DNA from: UBA8296 sp031581145
GTDB lineage: Bacteria; Bacteroidota; Rhodothermia; Balneolales; Balneolaceae
Direction of reading: 5' to 3'
DNA: 6,834 nucleotides
Assembly: GCA_031581145.1 (NCBI GenBank)
Contig: JAVLBP010000039.1
Span: 1 to 6,834 of the forward strand
Every line of letters starts with the position of its first letter. Within the stretch, counting starts at the first letter, position 1. Of the stretch, positions 1-6,446 are shown piece by piece. Position numbers and translations under genes: made by a program. The notes under the pieces were generated by a model, which had not been told where the DNA came from, did no database searches, and worked only from the letters and a program-made list of their open reading frames with translations.

Positions 1-410
1 AACCCGCTGTCTTTGAAAATCCCTTGGTGACTTTGCGTGATATCCTGGATCAAAAAGGGGCTGAGCTTGCCCAACTTGAGCCTGACACCTTTGAGCGATA
101 TTACGATGAGTTAGGGGATGCTATTCGGACGTATGTGGAGGAGGTCTATGGAATTCGGTCCCTAGAAATGACCACGTATGAAACCCTACGCGCCCTTCAA
201 AGCGAGGGGTATCCAGAGTCCTTGGTGAAGTCGACGCGGTCGGTCCTACTTGAAGCCGATAAAATCAAATTTGCACGCTTCACCCCCACGGTAGATCATG
301 CACGGGTGGTGCTTGAGCATGCCAGAGAGTTTGTACGTAGAGTGGAAGTGGATGATCGTCAACGATTAGAAGCGATGAGAAAAGCTGTGGAGGAGCCACC
401 CCATGATTGA
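1..410 (+). CDS. DUF4381/BatD-like protein, C-terminal part (5' end outside window)
   Basis: The frame is open from the first complete codon (base 3) to TGA at 408-410, giving about 135 C-terminal residues; the real start is upstream. A TTG at 24 is the first possible start inside the window, but the open frame before it and the position in the operon argue for truncation by the window edge. The visible part is soluble and charged. It resembles the cytoplasmic tail of DUF4381-type proteins encoded beside VWA proteins in moxR/bat clusters: a helix with YYDELGDAIRTYVEE (about residues 32-47), a T-T-x-E-x-L segment (57-63), then a D-K-I-K-F-A-R-F-x-P motif (86-95) and a final amphipathic helix. 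In such proteins a transmembrane helix usually precedes this tail; it is not visible here. The molecular function of the family is not established. The 3' end overlaps the BatA-like gene by 8 nt, suggesting translational coupling. The family call is from motif memory; operon membership is firmer. Confidence 0.65.
   Translation, partial: PAVFENPLVTLRDILDQKGAELAQLEPDTFERYYDELGDAIRTYVEEVYGIRSLEMTTYETLRALQSEGYPESLVKSTRSVLLEADKIKFARFTPTVDHARVVLEHAREFVRRVEVDDRQRLEAMRKAVEEPPHD
389..395 (+). promoter_or_regulatory. Shine-Dalgarno of the batA-like gene
   Basis: GGAGGAG lies 7 nt before the ATG at 403, inside the end of the upstream gene. It fixes the batA start and the 8-nt gene overlap. Strong Shine-Dalgarno sites are generally uncommon in Bacteroidota proper. 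Confidence 0.7.
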
Positions 411-1452
411 GTGGATATCTAACACACCCTTTGGGCAGCTTCAGTTCAGGCAGCTTCAGTGGGATTTTCCCGAAGCGTTTTGGCTCTTGGTGGCGCTGCC
501 TGTGGTGTGGGGACTGCGTTGGCTCTGGAGTCGACAAGGAAGGCAGGGATCTTTGACCTATACATCCCTCAACGCCTTTGATGAGATGCCCCGCTCGTGG
601 CGACAACGACTACATCTTCTGCCAACGGTGGTGTACTCTCTAGCAGTGGTGTGTTTGATTGCTGCCCTTGCCCGACCGCAATTGGAAAATGTCACGGTCG
701 AGCAAAAGACAGAGGGGATCGATATTGTCATCTCCATGGATATATCCTCTTCCATGCGTGCTGAGGATTTGAAGCCAAATCGATTGGAAGCCGCTCGCCA
801 AGTGGCGCTCGATTTTGTGGAGGGTCGACTCAGTGATCGCATTGGGATGGTGGTCTTTGCGCGCCAAAGCTACACCGCATGCCCCCCAACACTCGATTAC
901 ACCTTGCTAAACAATGTGATTACCGAGTTAAAAATGGGACAAATCCAGGATGGAACCGCGATCGGTATGGGCTTGGCCACCGCAGTGAATCGCTTGAAAG
1001 ATAGTGACGCAAAAAGTCGAGTGATTATTCTGCTGACCGATGGGATGAATAATGCCGGCGAAATTGACCCCGTGACCGCGGCTGAACTTGCCCAAACCTA
1101 TCAAATTAAATTGTATACCATTGGTGTTGGCTCCCGTGGTACAGCCCCCTACCCGGTGGATGACCCACTTTTTGGACGCCGTTATCAAAACGTAAGCGTC
1201 GATCTAGATGAAGAGATGCTCACAGAAATTGCGACCAAGACAGGCGGCCAGTATTTTCGCGCGGTGGACACGGAGGAATTGGCCAAGATCTATGATCAGA
1301 TTGACGAGATGGAAAAAACCGAAGTGGAGGAGATTATCTATACAGACATCCAAGAGCGATATCCTTGGTTCTTGATTCCTGGGTTGGTGCTATTGCTTTT
1401 TGGGTGGATCACGGACCGTTTTTGGTTGCGCTCACCACTCTTGATGCCATAA
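403..1452 (+). CDS. batA: BatA-like von Willebrand factor A domain membrane protein
   Basis: A 349-residue protein with the usual BatA layout. There are two N-terminal membrane helices (about residues 26-42 and 72-90), a large VWA domain (about 105-300), and a C-terminal membrane helix (about 322-337) followed by a short tail. The metal-ion-dependent adhesion site looks complete: D113-I-S115-S-S117, the threonine of DGTAIG (T185) and the aspartate of LTDGMNN (D213). This suggests metal-dependent protein binding on the extracytoplasmic side. RPQ at 91-93 just before the domain is typical of the family. Bat proteins were named for aerotolerance in Bacteroides and usually work with a MoxR-type AAA+ ATPase; the exact role is unclear. 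The start is supported by GGAGGAG 7 nt upstream. The gene overlaps the upstream gene by 8 nt and lies 12 nt before mfd. A second VWA gene (batB) often follows batA, but not here. Residues 11-20 (GQLQFRQLQW) come from a 15-bp imperfect duplication. The VWA and topology calls are firm; BatA among VWA paralogues is less so. Confidence 0.88.
   Translation: MIEWISNTPFGQLQFRQLQWDFPEAFWLLVALPVVWGLRWLWSRQGRQGSLTYTSLNAFDEMPRSWRQRLHLLPTVVYSLAVVCLIAALARPQLENVTVEQKTEGIDIVISMDISSSMRAEDLKPNRLEAARQVALDFVEGRLSDRIGMVVFARQSYTACPPTLDYTLLNNVITELKMGQIQDGTAIGMGLATAVNRLKDSDAKSRVIILLTDGMNNAGEIDPVTAAELAQTYQIKLYTIGVGSRGTAPYPVDDPLFGRRYQNVSVDLDEEMLTEIATKTGGQYFRAVDTEELAKIYDQIDEMEKTEVEEIIYTDIQERYPWFLIPGLVLLLFGWITDRFWLRSPLLMP
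434..463. repeat. 15-bp imperfect tandem duplication in batA
   Basis: Two 15-bp units (434-448 and 449-463) share their first 12 bases, GGCAGCTTCAGT. They encode the echo QLQF/QLQW in the short N-terminal segment before the first membrane helix. The reading frame is preserved. Confidence 0.7.
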
Positions 1453-1464
1453 TGGGGTTGGCGA

Positions 1465-4400
1465 ATGGCTGAATTAACGATTCTATCTCATTTGGCGGAG
1501 GCGATTGGCCGTAACACCGAGCTGCGAAACGTGGTAAAAGCTGCGGCCATGGCCGTAGAAGAGGCCGTAGAAAAGGGCTTGGCGGAAAATAGTCCATCAT
1601 CCCCAGAAACCACTCCAATAACCACCTCAAGATCCACCGCAAAATCCAATTCAAAAACCACCGCCCACCCCCCTTCCATCAAGCTGCCTTCCATCAAATT
1701 AATGGACGGCCATGGATCCTCTTCCGTTTTAGCATGGGCCTTACTCCAACGAGAACTCACCCATGCGCCGTTGATCATCATTCGCGAAACCGAAGAACAA
1801 GCGGCTCTTGATGCGTCAGATTTGGTGGAGGCAGGACTCGATTGGGCGCTCCATTTTCCCGCATCAGGGTTTGACCCTTACGACCTAGACGCCATCAAAG
1901 ATACACGCCCAATGGCGCAACGCACCGAAGTGCTCGAGCGGCTCCAAGCGTGGGATGGGAAGGAGCCACTGCTGTTGTGTACAAGTATCGCTGGTTTTGG
2001 AGAGCAGGTGGTGGTACCCGATAGCTTTTCGTCGGGGAGTCTCACCCTACGCCGAGGTGAGACGTTGAATCCAGAGTCCTTGGAGAAACAGCTTCAAGAC
2101 TTAGGGTACCAAAAAACACCCTTTGTGGATGCTACAGGCGATTACTCAAGACGTGGCGGCATCCTTGATATTTGGTCGATTTCTGGGAGCTACCCGATTC
2201 GACTCGAGTTTTTTGGCGACGAAGTTGAAAGCCTACGTGAGTTTGATCCCGACTCACAACGTTCTGTCGCCTTTATCGATGAGGTAAAACTGCGACCCAA
2301 TAGCTCCGAGGCTACCGGTGAAGTGGCCAAAGGTACCTTGCTGGAATGGTTACCAAGGCAGACCTGGCTTGCGGTCGATCAAGGCGATGTCTTGAGCGAT
2401 GCAGTGACCACAGCTTGGGACGAAGCCCAAGAGGCCTTTGGTGAACTCGTGGATAAGGGGCACGAAGAAGACATCCCCCCGCCTAAGCACTGGCTGATGA
2501 GCCCTGAGGATTGGCAAACCATCCTCCAAACGTATCCACTTGGGATTCAAGGAGCCTTTAGCAAGACCCTTGAGGGTCGTTTGGAGAAAGAGGGACGTAC
2601 CCTACACTCATGGACTCTTGGCACCGAGCGCCTACCCGAGTTTCAGGGACGAATGGATCAGGTCAAAGACTGGGTCCGAGCACAGGTTGCTCAACACCAA
2701 GCCCAGATTACTATTCTTTGTGACCATAGCTCGCAGAAACGGCGCCTTGAAGAGCTTTTCGAGGAGCTCTTAGATGAAGAAAGAGTCGAGTTAAAATTTC
2801 AGGTGGCTTCCCTGCACGAAGGGTTTATCCTATCCACAGATCAGGGAACCTGGATCACGCTGACCGACCATCAGCTTTTTGGCCGCTATCACCGCGCCAA
2901 AGTGCGCAAAAAACGAACTCGAGGTGGGATTTCGCTGAAGGAGTTGCGTGATCTGCACGTGGGAGATTTTGTGGTCCATGTCGACCATGGGATTGGCCGA
3001 TTTGAGGGCTTTCAGAAGATCCAAGTGAGAGATACGGTGCAAGAATCGGCGGTTGTTCGCTACCAAGGTGATTCACTGTTGTATGTGAATGTGACCAGTC
3101 TGCACAAACTTCAGAAATACTCAGGAAAAGAGGGTGTGGAGCCTCAAATGACCCGTCTAGGTTCGGGAGAATGGGCACGCAAAAAGGAAAAAACCCGCAA
3201 TCGGGTGCGTGATATCGCTCGGGAACTCATCCAGCTCTACGCCAAACGCAAAGCGATGAATGCGTATCAATTTAGCCCGGATAATACGTGGCAGCGTGAA
3301 ATGGAGGCGCGATTTGAATACGAAGAGACGCCAGATCAATTGGATACACTCGAGGCCGTCAAACACGATATGGAATCGGACAAACCCATGGACAGATTGG
3401 TCTGTGGAGATGTGGGCTTTGGAAAGACCGAGGTGGCGATTCGGGCGGCGTTCAAGGCGGTGATGGATCAGAAGCAGGTGGCTGTCTTGGTCCCCACGAC
3501 GATTCTAGCGGAACAGCATTATCGGACTTTTGAAAGACGGATGGCCGATTTTCCGGTCAAAATTGGGGTGATTTCAAGGTTTGTACCCCCTGCCGAGCAA
3601 AAAGAACGGCTGGCTCAACTCGCCGATGGCCGCTTAGATATCTTGATTGGAACCCACAGGATTCTATCCAAGGATGTGCAATTCAAGGATCTTGGTCTCT
3701 TGATTGTGGATGAAGAGCAACGCTTTGGGGTAGCGGCCAAGGATAAATTAAAGGCATTTCGAGCCACGGTAGATGTACTCACGCTCACAGCCACTCCAAT
3801 CCCACGGACGCTCCATTTTTCATTGATGGGTGCGCGCGATCTTAGCGTGATACAAACGCCACCGGCAAACCGTCAACCTGTCGAAACGGAGATTCATGCC
3901 TTTAGCGAGGCGCTCATTCAGGAGGCGATTATGCAGGAGGTGGATCGCGGAGGGCAGGTTTTTGTGATTCATAACCGTGTGAAGCATCTCGAAGAATTTG
4001 CCGACATGATTCGTGGGCTTTGCCCAAACGTGCGCGTCAAAATGGCACATGGTCAAATGGGCGGATCGGAGCTGGAATCGGTAATCCGATCCTTTACGCA
4101 GCACAAATGTGATGTACTGGTTTCGACGAATATCGTGGAGAATGGGATTGATATCTCCAACGCCAATACGATGATCATTCATCAAGCCCATACGTTTGGC
4201 CTGAGTGAATTGCATCAGTTGCGTGGGCGTGTGGGGCGATCTGATCGCAAAGCGTTTTGTTTGCTTCTCACGCCACCTTTGAACGACTTGCCCAGCGAGG
4301 CACGCAGGCGTTTGATGGCGCTAGAAGAGTTTTCGGATCTTGGCTCTGGATTTCATATTGCGATGCGCGATTTGGACATTCGGGGCGCGGGAGATTTGTT

Positions 4401-5205
4401 GGGCGCCGAGCAAAGTGGCTTTATCCAGGACATTGGCTTTGAACTCTACACCAAAATCCTCAACGAAACGGTTGAAGAGCTCAAGGAGAATGAATTTTCT
4501 GAGCTATTTGGGGTAAAACAGGGTAATGCTGATGTGGATGGTGCTGATGTGGCTGGTGAGGCAGTATCGCGTCAAGAACCTGCTGGGACAATGGACTCTA
4601 CAACCGAGACCACGCAAAATCCTTGGGGAGCTGGTAGTCCCGTTCTGAAGGCCCTCCCCTCGGTCCAACGCTTACTTGACACACTCGACCCCACCATTGA
4701 ATTTGACCCCTCTGCCCTACTGGATCAAGAGTACATTCAGGACAGTGTGGAGCGGATTAATTTGTACCGAAGTCTGGCTTCGTCGTCGAACCTTGCTGAG
4801 ATGGCTCAATGGGTAGGCTCGGTCAAGGACCGTTTTGGTGTCTTGCCCAGTGAGGCTCGCCACGTGGTGTACGCCGCCGTGCTCAAATGGATTTGTCGTC
4901 AGTGGCTCCTGACCAAATGCACCATTCGTTCGGACAAGATGTGGCTATTGTGCCCTAAACCTACTGCTCGAACCGCAGATGCATTTTATGAACAAGGGCG
5001 CTTTGCAGCGCTGATGGAGCAGTGCAAACAAGCTGAGGCCTCACACCCCTACACCATGGCACAGAAAAAGGATGAGATTCGGTTGATTATCCAGGGGATT
5101 GGCTCGGTTGAGGAGGCGTGTGATTATTTGCTGGGCACCGTCAGTCAAATGAACGTGAACGTGGGCGCCATGTTTGAGGCCGAGCTTGAGGAGGTCTTGG
5201 CATGA
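1465..5205 (+). CDS. mfd: Transcription-repair coupling factor (Mfd), superfamily 2 translocase
   Basis: Mfd binds RNA polymerase stalled at DNA damage, pushes it off with ATP, and recruits UvrA. The protein has 1246 residues, longer than the roughly 1100-1150 usual in the family. In order: an N-terminal helix and a low-complexity linker (41-75); a UvrB-like module (about 72-280) with RRGGILDIWS (229-238) and PIRLEFFGDE (244-253), where UvrA contacts are expected; a divergent middle region; the CarD-like RNAP-interacting domain (about 496-552, DLHVGDFVVHVDHGIGRFEG); translocase motifs GDVGFGKT (648-655, Walker lysine K654), DEEQ (749-752), TATPIPRTL (775-783), and ENGIDI with QLRGRVGRS (892-926); the segment DLDIRGAGDLLG (969-980), expected to hold the translocation motif; and the C-terminal D7 domain (about 1080-1225). 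All ATPase motifs look intact. A poorly conserved insert (about 1019-1060) separates the translocase from D7. Many motifs have the Bacteroidota form. The ATG at 1465 has only a weak purine stretch (GGGG, 1454-1457) upstream, so the gene may depend on coupling to batA, 12 nt away. It overlaps the next gene by ATGA. Confidence 0.97.
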   Translation: MAELTILSHLAEAIGRNTELRNVVKAAAMAVEEAVEKGLAENSPSSPETTPITTSRSTAKSNSKTTAHPPSIKLPSIKLMDGHGSSSVLAWALLQRELTHAPLIIIRETEEQAALDASDLVEAGLDWALHFPASGFDPYDLDAIKDTRPMAQRTEVLERLQAWDGKEPLLLCTSIAGFGEQVVVPDSFSSGSLTLRRGETLNPESLEKQLQDLGYQKTPFVDATGDYSRRGGILDIWSISGSYPIRLEFFGDEVESLREFDPDSQRSVAFIDEVKLRPNSSEATGEVAKGTLLEWLPRQTWLAVDQGDVLSDAVTTAWDEAQEAFGELVDKGHEEDIPPPKHWLMSPEDWQTILQTYPLGIQGAFSKTLEGRLEKEGRTLHSWTLGTERLPEFQGRMDQVKDWVRAQVAQHQAQITILCDHSSQKRRLEELFEELLDEERVELKFQVASLHEGFILSTDQGTWITLTDHQLFGRYHRAKVRKKRTRGGISLKELRDLHVGDFVVHVDHGIGRFEGFQKIQVRDTVQESAVVRYQGDSLLYVNVTSLHKLQKYSGKEGVEPQMTRLGSGEWARKKEKTRNRVRDIARELIQLYAKRKAMNAYQFSPDNTWQREMEARFEYEETPDQLDTLEAVKHDMESDKPMDRLVCGDVGFGKTEVAIRAAFKAVMDQKQVAVLVPTTILAEQHYRTFERRMADFPVKIGVISRFVPPAEQKERLAQLADGRLDILIGTHRILSKDVQFKDLGLLIVDEEQRFGVAAKDKLKAFRATVDVLTLTATPIPRTLHFSLMGARDLSVIQTPPANRQPVETEIHAFSEALIQEAIMQEVDRGGQVFVIHNRVKHLEEFADMIRGLCPNVRVKMAHGQMGGSELESVIRSFTQHKCDVLVSTNIVENGIDISNANTMIIHQAHTFGLSELHQLRGRVGRSDRKAFCLLLTPPLNDLPSEARRRLMALEEFSDLGSGFHIAMRDLDIRGAGDLLGAEQSGFIQDIGFELYTKILNETVEELKENEFSELFGVKQGNADVDGADVAGEAVSRQEPAGTMDSTTETTQNPWGAGSPVLKALPSVQRLLDTLDPTIEFDPSALLDQEYIQDSVERINLYRSLASSSNLAEMAQWVGSVKDRFGVLPSEARHVVYAAVLKWICRQWLLTKCTIRSDKMWLLCPKPTARTADAFYEQGRFAALMEQCKQAEASHPYTMAQKKDEIRLIIQGIGSVEEACDYLLGTVSQMNVNVGAMFEAELEEVLA
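1551..1574. repeat. 12-bp tandem duplication in the mfd N-terminal helix
   Basis: Units 1551-1562 and 1563-1574 match at 11 of 12 bases (GGCCGTAGAAGA and GGCCGTAGAAAA). They encode the repeated AVEE/AVEK at residues 30-37, in frame. Confidence 0.6.
1672..1701. repeat. 15-bp tandem duplication in the mfd linker
   Basis: Units 1672-1686 and 1687-1701 share their first 11 bases (CCTTCCATCAA) and 12 of 15 overall. They encode PSIKL twice (residues 70-79), at the end of the Ser/Thr/Pro-rich linker and just before the UvrB-like module. Confidence 0.65.
4528..4557. repeat. 15-bp tandem duplication in the mfd insert before D7
   Basis: Units 4528-4542 and 4543-4557 match at 14 of 15 bases (GCTGATGTGGATGGT and GCTGATGTGGCTGGT). 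They encode ADVDG-ADVAG at residues 1022-1031, inside the poorly conserved linker between translocase and D7. High identity suggests a recent duplication. Confidence 0.75.
5188..5194 (+). promoter_or_regulatory. Shine-Dalgarno of sua5, inside the end of mfd
   Basis: GAGGAGG lies 7 nt before the ATG at 5202, within the last codons of mfd. It supports 5202 as a working start for the next gene and translational coupling through the ATGA overlap (mfd stop TGA at 5203-5205). Confidence 0.7.
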
Positions 5206-6347
5206 GTCTGTTTAATGGAGAGCATGACATGAGTCATGGCGACGGAGAGCATGACATGAGTCATGGCGACGGAGAGCATGACATGAGTCATGGGATCAGC
5301 GCGCATGGCATGAGTCAGTTGGAAGGAATGCATGACATGAGTCATGGGATCAGTACGCAAGAGGCAATACGGCGACTAGGAGACGGGGAGGTCGTGGCTA
5401 TTCCCACCGAAACCGTCTACGGGCTTGCTGCGTCGGTACAGCATCCAGACGCGTTAGCCTCGATTTACACGCTCAAAGGGCGCCCCAAAGACAATCCCAT
5501 GATCCTACATGGAGCCTCCGTTGACCAGCTCCTCCCTTTCGTTGAGGGTTGGAGCAAAGCGCATCAAGCGTGTGCAGATGCATTTTGGCCAGGCCCTTTG
5601 ACCTTGATTTTGCGAGCCTCTCAGCGAGTGCCTTCCATTGTAACCGCAGGATTGGACACGGTAGCCATTCGAATCCCAAATCATCCTATGGCTTTGGAGA
5701 TTTTGGAGCATGTTGGACCGCTTGCAGCACCAAGTGCCAACCTTTCGGGCTCACCCAGCGCGACAAAGGCGTCACATGTATTGGATGATTTTGGCGATGC
5801 TGTGGCTGTGGTGGATGGAGATCAGGCCGTGATTGGGCTTGAATCGACCGTGGTGTGGGCTGTGGATAGCCCATGGCGCATCTTACGCCCCGGTGTGATT
5901 GGCGCAGACGAGATTGGGCATACAGCACAAGCAGCAAACATCAACCTCGACCCTACCCCAACTCACGACGAAACAGTGCAACTCGCTTTGGACGACCAAA
6001 AACCCGTCAGCCCCGGCACGATATATCGACATTACACTCCCAAGGCTAGGGTGATGTGGTTTGACATAAATTTGCTCGAGACAAACCTAGGCGAGCCAGA
6101 GCAACCCCGCACGCTTGTGGTTACTCATACGGAGGAGCGCCGCAGTCAAATCCAGACACTTACTCAAAAACACCCATCCATGCTGCATCAACATGCCGAA
6201 TCCCTAGATATGTTAGCCAAGCATCTCTACGAATGGTATCGCGATGCTGATCAGCACAACATCCACACCATTTTTATCGAACGATTTGAGGCGACAACTC
6301 CACTGGCAACATCCCTACATAATCGAATCTCAAAGACGGTTGGGTGA
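5202..6347 (+). CDS. sua5: L-threonylcarbamoyladenylate synthase, Sua5 type, with a repeat-encoded N-terminal tail
   Basis: This enzyme makes L-threonylcarbamoyl-AMP from threonine, bicarbonate and ATP. TsaD and its partners then use it to form t6A37 in tRNAs that read ANN codons. The 381-residue product has a YrdC/TsaC catalytic domain (about residues 52-235) with IPTETVYGLA (67-76), the K-x-R motif in KGRPKDNP (92-99), APSANLSG (176-183), GLESTVV (212-218) and ILRPGVIG (227-234). The linker SPGTIYRHYTPKA (270-282) and a C-terminal Sua5 domain ending in LATSLHNRISKT show that this is the longer Sua5 form, not short TsaC. Residues 1-50 are not part of the family: they come from five 9-residue repeats related to GEHDMSHGD, rich in His (9) and Met. 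Homology begins around ISTQEAIRRL (50-59), so in-frame starts M43 or M46 would give a normal-length enzyme. ATG 5202 is chosen for its GAGGAGG site and ATGA overlap with mfd, but several in-frame ATGs compete. It is the last gene before the terminator. Confidence 0.94.
   Translation: MSLFNGEHDMSHGDGEHDMSHGDGEHDMSHGISAHGMSQLEGMHDMSHGISTQEAIRRLGDGEVVAIPTETVYGLAASVQHPDALASIYTLKGRPKDNPMILHGASVDQLLPFVEGWSKAHQACADAFWPGPLTLILRASQRVPSIVTAGLDTVAIRIPNHPMALEILEHVGPLAAPSANLSGSPSATKASHVLDDFGDAVAVVDGDQAVIGLESTVVWAVDSPWRILRPGVIGADEIGHTAQAANINLDPTPTHDETVQLALDDQKPVSPGTIYRHYTPKARVMWFDINLLETNLGEPEQPRTLVVTHTEERRSQIQTLTQKHPSMLHQHAESLDMLAKHLYEWYRDADQHNIHTIFIERFEATTPLATSLHNRISKTVG
5223..5346 (+). promoter_or_regulatory. 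Series of small hairpins with ATGA in the loop
   Basis: CATGAC and GTCATG are perfect reverse complements separated by ATGA, at 5223-5238, 5250-5265, 5277-5292 and 5331-5346. Each could form a 6-bp stem with a 4-nt loop that holds an in-frame start codon. The fourth copy (5304-5319) has lost the pairing. The left arm of any copy can also pair with the right arm of others, giving alternative folds near the sua5 start. A regulatory role is inferred; the symmetry may simply be a by-product of the repeat. Confidence 0.4.
5321..5339 (+). promoter_or_regulatory. Candidate alternative sua5 start (M46) with its own Shine-Dalgarno
   Basis: GGAAGGA at 5321-5327 lies 9 nt before the in-frame ATG at 5337-5339. 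Initiation here would give MSHGISTQEAIRRL..., starting just before the conserved YrdC domain and leaving out nearly all of the repeat-encoded tail. M43 (5328) is also in frame but too close to the purine stretch. Inferred from position only. Confidence 0.4.
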
Positions 6348-6415
6348 CTGAGGGAGGTAAAGCTACCCTTCACGTCTTTGCACCACTAGCATCATCACAA
6401 AAAACATCAAGACAA

Positions 6416-6446
6416 AAAAAAGACTAGGGATCAGCTAGTCTTTTTT
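6416..6446 (+). terminator. Rho-independent terminator after sua5, potentially bidirectional
   Basis: AAAAAAGACTAG (6416-6427) and CTAGTCTTTTTT (6435-6446) form a perfect 12-bp stem around a 7-nt loop, with a run of six T on the plus strand and an A-run on the left that becomes a U-tract on the minus strand. It starts 68 nt after the sua5 stop. It could serve both the plus-strand operon and the convergent minus-strand ORF, although that ORF ends about 140 nt away. Confidence 0.88.

Larger units (their letters stand above)
5217..5351. repeat. 27-bp tandem repeat array, five copies, at the start of sua5
   Basis: The copies begin at 5217, 5244, 5271, 5298 and 5325. Compared with copy 1, copy 2 is identical, copy 3 matches 24 of 27 bases, copy 4 matches 18 and copy 5 matches 22. 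The core is CATGACATGAGTCATG. The unit is nine codons, so changes in copy number keep the sua5 frame. Copies 1-3 contain GGAG followed 8 nt later by an in-frame ATG (5229, 5256, 5283). The preceding 27 bases (5190-5216), which hold the natural Shine-Dalgarno and start, align in exact phase with 16 of 27 matches (15 of the first 19). Identical inner copies and degenerate outer ones suggest slippage or unequal exchange. Confidence 0.95.

Noticed and set aside
533..543. Possible mobile element or attachment site in the operon
   Set aside because: No transposase, terminal inverted repeats or target-site duplications were seen anywhere in 1-6350; the genes are contiguous and intact.
280..606. 108-codon minus-strand ORF across the first gene junction
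   Set aside because: It is antisense to two well-supported coding regions, and its proline/histidine/arginine-rich product looks like a shadow.
1452..1454. ATG overlapping the batA stop (TAATG) as the mfd start
   Set aside because: It is out of frame with mfd (1452 and 1465 differ by 13 bases).
3820..4215. 131-codon minus-strand ORF inside mfd
   Set aside because: It lies wholly opposite the conserved translocase domain of mfd, and its sequence shows no family resemblance.
5229..5238. ATGAGTCAT, which resembles the eukaryotic AP-1/GCN4 site, as a protein-binding operator
   Set aside because: All other evidence is bacterial, and the motif is explained by the hairpin and start-codon repeat. 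No matching bacterial regulator is known to me.
5217..5351. CRISPR array
   Set aside because: The repeats are directly adjacent with no spacers and lie inside a coding frame.
5145..5360. Minus-strand ORF of 71 codons with repeats of MTHVMLS
   Set aside because: It is the antisense reading of the 27-bp array and of the mfd end. The repeat length is a multiple of three, so all frames without a stop in one unit stay open. No Shine-Dalgarno or separate coding sign was seen.
6355..6366. Small inverted repeat GGTA/TACC just after sua5 as a second terminator
   Set aside because: Only a 4-bp stem with no T-run; the strong hairpin at 6416-6446 is sufficient.
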